A stretch of DNA of 64,000 nucleotides from Peteryoungia rhizophila. GTDB taxonomy: Bacteria > Pseudomonadota > Alphaproteobacteria > Rhizobiales > Rhizobiaceae. The position numbers were made by a program, and so were the translations under genes. Below the pieces are notes generated by a model, which saw only the letters and a program-made list of their open reading frames with translations, ran no database searches and had not been told where the DNA came from. Below are positions 59,640-64,000 of the stretch, in pieces (position 1 is the first letter of the stretch; the number at the start of each line of letters is the position of its first letter). The DNA lies in assembly GCF_004912145.1 (NCBI RefSeq), contig NZ_STGT01000001.1:124001-188000 (forward strand). Reading direction: 5' to 3'.

Positions 59640-60901
59640 TTCTGGTCGTTCCTGACGAGGTCGACGCCGAGGGAAGCCAGCGCATCCCAGTAGCCGGGAT
59701 AGGTCTTGGCCACACAGCCGGGGTCGAGAATGGTGATGTCGCGGATTTTGAGACCCGCGAGCGCAAAGCTCATGGCGATGCGGTGATCGGCGAAGGTGTC
59801 GATCTCGGCCGGCAGCGACTGGCCTGCGAGCGAGGGGGCAGAGAAGACCAGGAGGTCGTCGCCCTCTTCCTTGGCCAGACCCTCGCGGATGTTGTTGAGG
59901 CCCGTCGAGACGGCGCGGATGCGGTCGCACTCCTTGACGCGTAGGTTCTCGATGCCGACGAAACGCACCGGCGTCTCGTTGAAGGCGGCAAGCACCGCGA
60001 TCGTCGGGATCGCGTCCTGCATCTGGCTGCCGTCGATTACGGCGGGCATGTTGGGGAACTGTGCGATCACGTCATAGGCCTTGGCGTCCGGCTGGGTGAA
60101 GTCACCCGACGGCGTGCCGATATCGATCTGGCCCTTGGTCAGCACTTCAGCGCCCCAGAGATAGGTGGCAGCAGACGCATCCGGCTCGATATGGAAATCG
60201 GTCGCGGTGTAACCGGTCGGCTGGATGACCCAGGACGACGGTGTCGGTTGTTCGACCTTGGCGCCGAAGGCACGCATGGCTGAAAGCGTCAGGTCAATAT
60301 AACCGCGCGCGCCGATATCGGCACCGGCAAGCTCGATGGTGAACGGCTCGGAACCGCAGGCCGCTGCCATCTGGAGGGCGGAAACATACTGGCTGGAGAG
60401 GCCGGCATCGATCACGACGTGGTTCTTCCCGAAGGCACCCTTGGCATCGATGGCGACCGGCGGGCAGCCCGAGGGGGCGGCAATCGCCACGCCGAGCGAC
60501 TGCAGCGCTTCGACCAGCGGCTTGATTGGGCGCTTGCGCATGTGTTCGTCGCCATCGACGACGTAACGGCCCTGGCCGAGCGCCAGCGCTGCCGTCAGGA
60601 AGCGGGTGGCGGTGCCGGCATTGCCGAGGAAAAGCGGCGCTTCGGGTGCCTTCAGTTCGCCAGTGCTGGTGACGACGAAGGTTGTCGCATCCGGCTCCTC
60701 GACGGTCACGCCCATCTGGCGCAGGGCTTCCGCCATGTAGCGGGTGTCGTCGCTCTTCAGCGCGCCGGTCAGCCGGCTGGTGCCCTTGGCGAGGCCTGCC
60801 AAGAGAAGCGCGCGGTTGGTGATGGATTTCGAACCCGGAGGGCTCACCTTGCCGGTCAGGGCATGGGTGGGCGGAAGGATGGTCACACTGTCAGTCGTCA
60901 T
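59636..60901 (-). CDS. aroA: 3-phosphoshikimate 1-carboxyvinyltransferase (EPSP synthase)
   Basis: This 421-residue enzyme makes EPSP from shikimate-3-phosphate and PEP in aromatic amino-acid synthesis. Core motifs: [37 protein letters not shown] (PEP and glyphosate-contact loop), [31 protein letters not shown] and [11 protein letters not shown]. In E. coli AroA the loop reads GNAGTAMRP; here it is GNAGTATRF, like fungal AROM. It lies in the middle of the lemA/DUF2207 pair and overlaps the DUF2207 gene by ATGA. It may be a second EPSP synthase; another copy is not in the window. Confidence 0.9.
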   Translation of the reverse strand: MTTDSVTILPPTHALTGKVSPPGSKSITNRALLLAGLAKGTSRLTGALKSDDTRYMAEALRQMGVTVEEPDATTFVVTSTGELKAPEAPLFLGNAGTATRFLTAALALGQGRYVVDGDEHMRKRPIKPLVEALQSLGVAIAAPSGCPPVAIDAKGAFGKNHVVIDAGLSSQYVSALQMAAACGSEPFTIELAGADIGARGYIDLTLSAMRAFGAKVEQPTPSSWVIQPTGYTATDFHIEPDASAATYLWGAEVLTKGQIDIGTPSGDFTQPDAKAYDVIAQFPNMPAVIDGSQMQDAIPTIAVLAAFNETPVRFVGIENLRVKECDRIRAVSTGLNNIREGLAKEEGDDLLVFSAPSLAGQSLPAEIDTFADHRIAMSFALAGLKIRDITILDPGCVAKTYPGYWDALASLGVDLVRNDQK

Positions 60902-60937
60902 GATCTCGGTCTCTAAAGGGACATCCGCCGAAGGACG

Positions 60938-61489
60938 TCAGAACTTGACCGTCGGTACCGCACGGTCGGCCTCGTTGGCAATCTCGAAATAGGGTTTCTT
61001 CGAGAAGCCGAACTGGCCGGCGACGAGGTTGTTGGGGAAGCTCTCGACCTTGACGTTGAGGTCGCGGGCCGCGCCATTGTAGTAGCGGCGCGACATCTGG
61101 ATCTCGCCTTCCACGGTTTCGAGCGAACGCTGCAGCTCGAGGAAGTTCTCATTGGCCTTCAGATCCGGATAGGCTTCGGCAAGCGCGATGATCCTGCCCA
61201 GCGCCGCCCCGAGCAGGCCCTCAGCCTGGGCGCGGCCGGCGACGTCGCCTGCCGGCACGGCCTGCGCCTTGTTGCGCAATTCGACGACGTTCTCCAGCGT
61301 CTCCTTCTCGTGGCCGGCATAACCCTTCACCGTCTCGATCAGGTTGGGGATCAGGTCGGCACGGCGTTTCAGCTGCACATCGATGCCCGACCAGGCTTCC
61401 TCGGCCATCTGCCGGGCCTTCACCAGGCCATTGTAGATGAAGACGAGGTAGGCGCCGATGGCGGCGATGATGGCAAGCGTCGTGAACAT
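60938..61489 (-). CDS. lemA: LemA family protein
   Basis: This 183-residue membrane-anchored protein has an N-terminal helix (LAIIAAIGAYLVFIYNGLVKAR, about residues 4-25) and the LemA helical domain: WSGIDVQLKRRADLIPNLIETVKGYAGHEKETLENVVELRNKAQ. Its role is unknown; LemA proteins often pair with DUF2207 or TPM-domain proteins. GGGAGG lies upstream of the ATG at 61489. It is the first gene of the lemA-aroA-DUF2207 operon. Confidence 0.9.
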   Translation of the reverse strand: MFTTLAIIAAIGAYLVFIYNGLVKARQMAEEAWSGIDVQLKRRADLIPNLIETVKGYAGHEKETLENVVELRNKAQAVPAGDVAGRAQAEGLLGAALGRIIALAEAYPDLKANENFLELQRSLETVEGEIQMSRRYYNGAARDLNVKVESFPNNLVAGQFGFSKKPYFEIANEADRAVPTVKF

Positions 61490-61714
61490 GGATGGCAGTC
61501 CTCCCAAGAATTTCGCAGACGTTACACCAATATTCGCCGACTGGAAGCGGCATATTGTGACGGAAATGCTCGGACCGATCGCCGGCGCTGCTGCTTACGA
61601 GCGTGACGTACGGGATCGTTTGCAATTGCACTCAAAGGGAAAGGAAGCCAGGAGGACGGATAGAGCGATCGGTCGGCGCGCATCAATTTGACCGCAATGC
61701 GCGCCGAAGCGGCA

Positions 61715-62104
61715 CTACTTTTCGTTAAAGACGGTGCAGAACAAGCGCAACCCCGAAGCGGCCCGCCTAAAAACGGTATAGGAAGCCAGCTCGAAGCCCC
61801 TGGATTTCCAGTATTTCTTGTTTTCTTCGAGATTGTTCCAACCATCGATACGCCAGTCGATGTTCTGACTGTTCGGCTTGTAGTGCAGCCGGACCAGGGC
61901 GCTTTCGACGCCCAGTCCACGCTCGCCACTGTCCTTGCATTCCATCTTGGTGACGATCATGCCATTGCTGCCGAGCTTGTCCGCGTATTTGAAAACGACC
62001 TTGCCCGACATCCAGTCGGAAGTTTCGGCCTGCGCCAGACCAGCTGCCGATGCGAGCGAGACTGAAAATGTAGCGAGAAATACGAGAGAACGACCGATAT
62101 TCAT
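61715..62104 (-). CDS. Small secreted protein of unknown function
   Basis: This 129-residue protein has a signal peptide (about residues 1-26, ending AGLAQAE) and a mature part of about 100 residues with two cysteines (KMECKDSGER and RLFCTVFNEK). AGGGG lies seven bases upstream of the ATG at 62104. The frame runs open upstream to 62185 without a good start. No family is recognised. It lies between glyQ and lemA on the same strand. Confidence 0.65.
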   Translation of the reverse strand: MNIGRSLVFLATFSVSLASAAGLAQAETSDWMSGKVVFKYADKLGSNGMIVTKMECKDSGERGLGVESALVRLHYKPNSQNIDWRIDGWNNLEENKKYWKSRGFELASYTVFRRAASGLRLFCTVFNEK

Positions 62105-62215
62105 TATGACCCCTATCCATAAACCCGAGGGGATCCTAACCAATCTCGACTTCAATTCAAGGTTGAATTTCACTGGGCTCACCAAGAGTTTTCAGTCCCT
62201 TAGGATCCGCCCTGG

Positions 62216-63184
62216 TCAGGCCGCCCGGCCGAAATTCACCCCACCCGCATCCGTCAGCAGAAACGCTTCGCCGCAGCTTTTTGCGAGCGTCCGGACACGG
62301 CCGATATAGGCCTGGCGCTCGGTGACCGAGATGACGCCGCGGGCGTCGAGCAGGTTGAAGATATGGCTTGCCTTGATGCACTGGTCATAGGCCGGGAAAA
62401 CGCATTTGTGCAGGCGCTGGTTCTCGCTGTCAGCGGGGGCGCCGGCGGCAAGCAGGGCCTGGCATTCCTTCTCGGCATCGATGAAATGGCGATGCAGCAT
62501 CTCGGTGTTGGCGAATTCGAAGTTGTGGCGGGAATATTCCTGCTCGGCCTGCAGGAAGACGTCGCCATAGGAGATCTTCTCTTCGCCTTCGCGACCGTTG
62601 AAGTTGAGGTCGTAGACGTTGTCGACGCCCTGGACATACATGGCGAGACGCTCGAGACCATAGGTCAGTTCGCCGGCGACGGGCGAGCAGTCGATGCCGC
62701 AGACAGCCTGGAAGTAGGTGAACTGCGAGACTTCCATGCCGTCGCACCAGCATTCCCAGCCGAGACCCCAGGCGCCGAGCGTTGGGCTTTCCCAGTCGTC
62801 CTCGACGAAGCGGATGTCATGCAGAAGCGGATCAAGCCCGATCGCCTTCAGCGAGCCGAGATAGAGCTCCTGGAGGTTGGACGGGTTCGGCTTCAGGATG
62901 ACCTGATACTGGTAATAATGCTGCAAACGGTTGGGGTTTTCGCCGTAGCGGCCGTCGGAAGGGCGGCGCGAGGGCTGCACGTAAGCGGCGCGCCAGGGCT
63001 TGGGGCCAAGAGCCCGCAGCGTAGTGGCCGGATGGAAGGTGCCGGCGCCGACTTCCATGTCGTAGGGCTGGAGAACGGCACAGCCCTTGTCGGCCCAATA
63101 GGCATGCAGCGTCAGGATCAGCGCCTGAAAGGAGCGCTTGGGGTCCATGTGCGGGGCAAGGGGCATGGTCATCGGGCTATCCAT
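62216..63184 (-). CDS. glyQ: Glycyl-tRNA synthetase alpha subunit
   Basis: This 322-residue class II catalytic subunit attaches glycine to tRNA-Gly together with GlyS. Motifs: [22 protein letters not shown] (ATP site), [19 protein letters not shown] and WEMEVS-type block [21 protein letters not shown]. The usual alpha-proteobacterial start is uncertain among ATGs at 63184, 63172, 63166 and 63148; I kept the first. glyS is 5.4 kb downstream on the same strand, not adjacent. Confidence 0.95.
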   Translation of the reverse strand: MDSPMTMPLAPHMDPKRSFQALILTLHAYWADKGCAVLQPYDMEVGAGTFHPATTLRALGPKPWRAAYVQPSRRPSDGRYGENPNRLQHYYQYQVILKPNPSNLQELYLGSLKAIGLDPLLHDIRFVEDDWESPTLGAWGLGWECWCDGMEVSQFTYFQAVCGIDCSPVAGELTYGLERLAMYVQGVDNVYDLNFNGREGEEKISYGDVFLQAEQEYSRHNFEFANTEMLHRHFIDAEKECQALLAAGAPADSENQRLHKCVFPAYDQCIKASHIFNLLDARGVISVTERQAYIGRVRTLAKSCGEAFLLTDAGGVNFGRAA

Positions 63185-63295
63185 CGGGTTGGCTCAGGTT
63201 GCGGCCCGTCTGGTGCCATGCGCAGAGAAAAGGGTCAAGCGTCTCGGCTGCCGGGACGCTATCTCAGGTCCGAATGCCGGTGCTTGTATCGGCCT

Positions 63296-64000
63296 TCAAT
63301 GCTCGAGATCTGCCATCTGGTGCAGCTTGCCGACGAGCGAGAAAGCGACACCATCAGGCGCGAAATCGATCTTGGCCTGGCCCTTGAAGAGATCGGAGAC
63401 GATGCGCTCCGTCAATCGTGAGCCGAAGCCGCGGCGGGTCGGTTCGACGACATGCGGCCCCTGACTTTCGCGCCAGTCGAAGGTGAAGTCGTCGCCCGAC
63501 TGGTGAGACCAGGTGATATCCACCCGCCCCTGCGGCACCGACAGCGCCCCATATTTCGTCGCATTGGTGGCCAGTTCGTGGACGGCGAGCGACAGGCCCA
63601 GCGCCTGCTGGGCAGACAGGTAAACCGAGGGACCGGTGAGTTGGATGCGGTCGGCGCCGTCGCGGTGCGGGGCGAGGGCCGCATCCGTGATGGCGGTGAT
63701 TTCGGCGGCTGTTACGCTCATGCCGGTCAGCAGGTCCTGCGCCTTGGCCAGGGTCTGTATGCGGGCTGCGATAATGGCGCTGGCATCGGCCACGGACGAC
63801 GCATTGCGCAGGCTCTGGCTGACGATGGCCTGCACCATAGAGAGCGTATTCTTCATCCGGTGCGCAAGCTCGCGGTTGAGAAGCTTCAGCTCGCCTTCAT
63901 ATCGCGCACGCTCATCCAGATGCTTCTGTGTATCGAGATAGGCCTCCTCCAGCCCCTTGCGGTCAGCGACCGCTTGGGTGGTCTCGGTCACGGTATTCAA
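63296..64000 (-). CDS. HWE-family sensor histidine kinase, partial
   Basis: The 3' end and last 234 codons are in the window; the gene probably begins to the right. The HWE histidine-kinase core is visible: LNRELAHRMKNTLSMVQAIVSQSL with the phosphorylated His about residue 47 of this fragment, then SLAVHELATNATKYGALS (N box, ATP binding) and a late RRGFGSRL (G box). Such kinases in rhizobia phosphorylate response regulators and some act in the general stress response. Sensor domains and partner regulator are outside the window. Confidence 0.85.
   Translation of the reverse strand: MNTVTETTQAVADRKGLEEAYLDTQKHLDERARYEGELKLLNRELAHRMKNTLSMVQAIVSQSLRNASSVADASAIIAARIQTLAKAQDLLTGMSVTAAEITAITDAALAPHRDGADRIQLTGPSVYLSAQQALGLSLAVHELATNATKYGALSVPQGRVDITWSHQSGDDFTFDWRESQGPHVVEPTRRGFGSRLTERIVSDLFKGQAKIDFAPDGVAFSLVGKLHQMADLEH

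Noticed and set aside
476..63184. Search for tRNA or rRNA genes, CRISPR arrays, insertion sequences and prophage genes
   Set aside because: I looked for cloverleaf-like stretches, regularly spaced repeats and transposase motifs in all intergenic regions and found none.

Overview
The window looks like a piece of the main chromosome of an alphaproteobacterium in the Rhizobiaceae (Rhizobium/Agrobacterium/Ensifer-like). Supporting signs are high GC, a BA14K-type protein, DUF6101 next to ubiA, DUF1217 and HWE-kinase proteins, perfect CtrA boxes (TTAA-N7-TTAA), a FixK/FNR box, and short palindromic repeats of the rhizobial intergenic type. No rRNA or tRNA genes, CRISPR array, transposase or prophage were found. 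Most of the window is housekeeping, interrupted by small accessory modules.

Layout. 1-7.9 kb: end of a homocysteine methyltransferase, a TerC-family membrane protein, a histone-deacetylase-fold enzyme with xseB, a thioesterase, the RNA methyltransferase pair tlyA and a TrmA/RumA-type gene, and an animal-type haem peroxidase. 8-13 kb: a large chemoreceptor and an acyl-CoA dehydrogenase/enoyl-CoA hydratase pair. 13.4-18 kb: Tat-exported PhoX phosphatase, minCDE with a CtrA box, and a BA14K protein. 18.3-21 kb: a Rieske oxygenase and its reductase (betaine-demethylase type, gbcAB-like) behind a cobalamin riboswitch. 21-31 kb: an apparently inactive GGDEF protein, a Sua5-type tRNA modification gene, a GlcD-type flavoenzyme and modE, then modABC behind a perfect ModE-type palindrome, and a six-repeat DUF1217 protein. 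31-42 kb: ubiA, an OmpV-like porin, an aminotransferase, an S9 peptidase, a CtrA-box-linked small protein, a CDF metal exporter with its MerR regulator, and a TumE/TumA toxin-antitoxin pair. 41-54 kb: two c-type cytochrome genes, a metallophosphoesterase, an AI-2E-type permease, a VOC dioxygenase, uspA-dksA behind an FNR/FixK box, tex, purD, a secreted protein and a second chemoreceptor. 53.5-64 kb: DUF523, a ParDE pair, then a long minus-strand run from glyQ to glyS that encloses lemA, aroA, a DUF2207 protein and a DUF559 nuclease flanked by palindromic repeats, with an HWE kinase at the right edge.

How parts work together. Several global circuits can be read directly: CtrA (minC, a chemoreceptor, a small unknown protein), molybdate (ModE-modABC), oxygen (FNR/FixK box on uspA-dksA), metal (MerR-CDF) and vitamin B12 (riboswitch on the Rieske pair). 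The B12-controlled Rieske operon is the most interesting element. Its leader carries a 13-nt segment perfectly complementary to the aptamer core, which suggests how it switches. All functional calls rest on motif recognition by eye; no database search was run.
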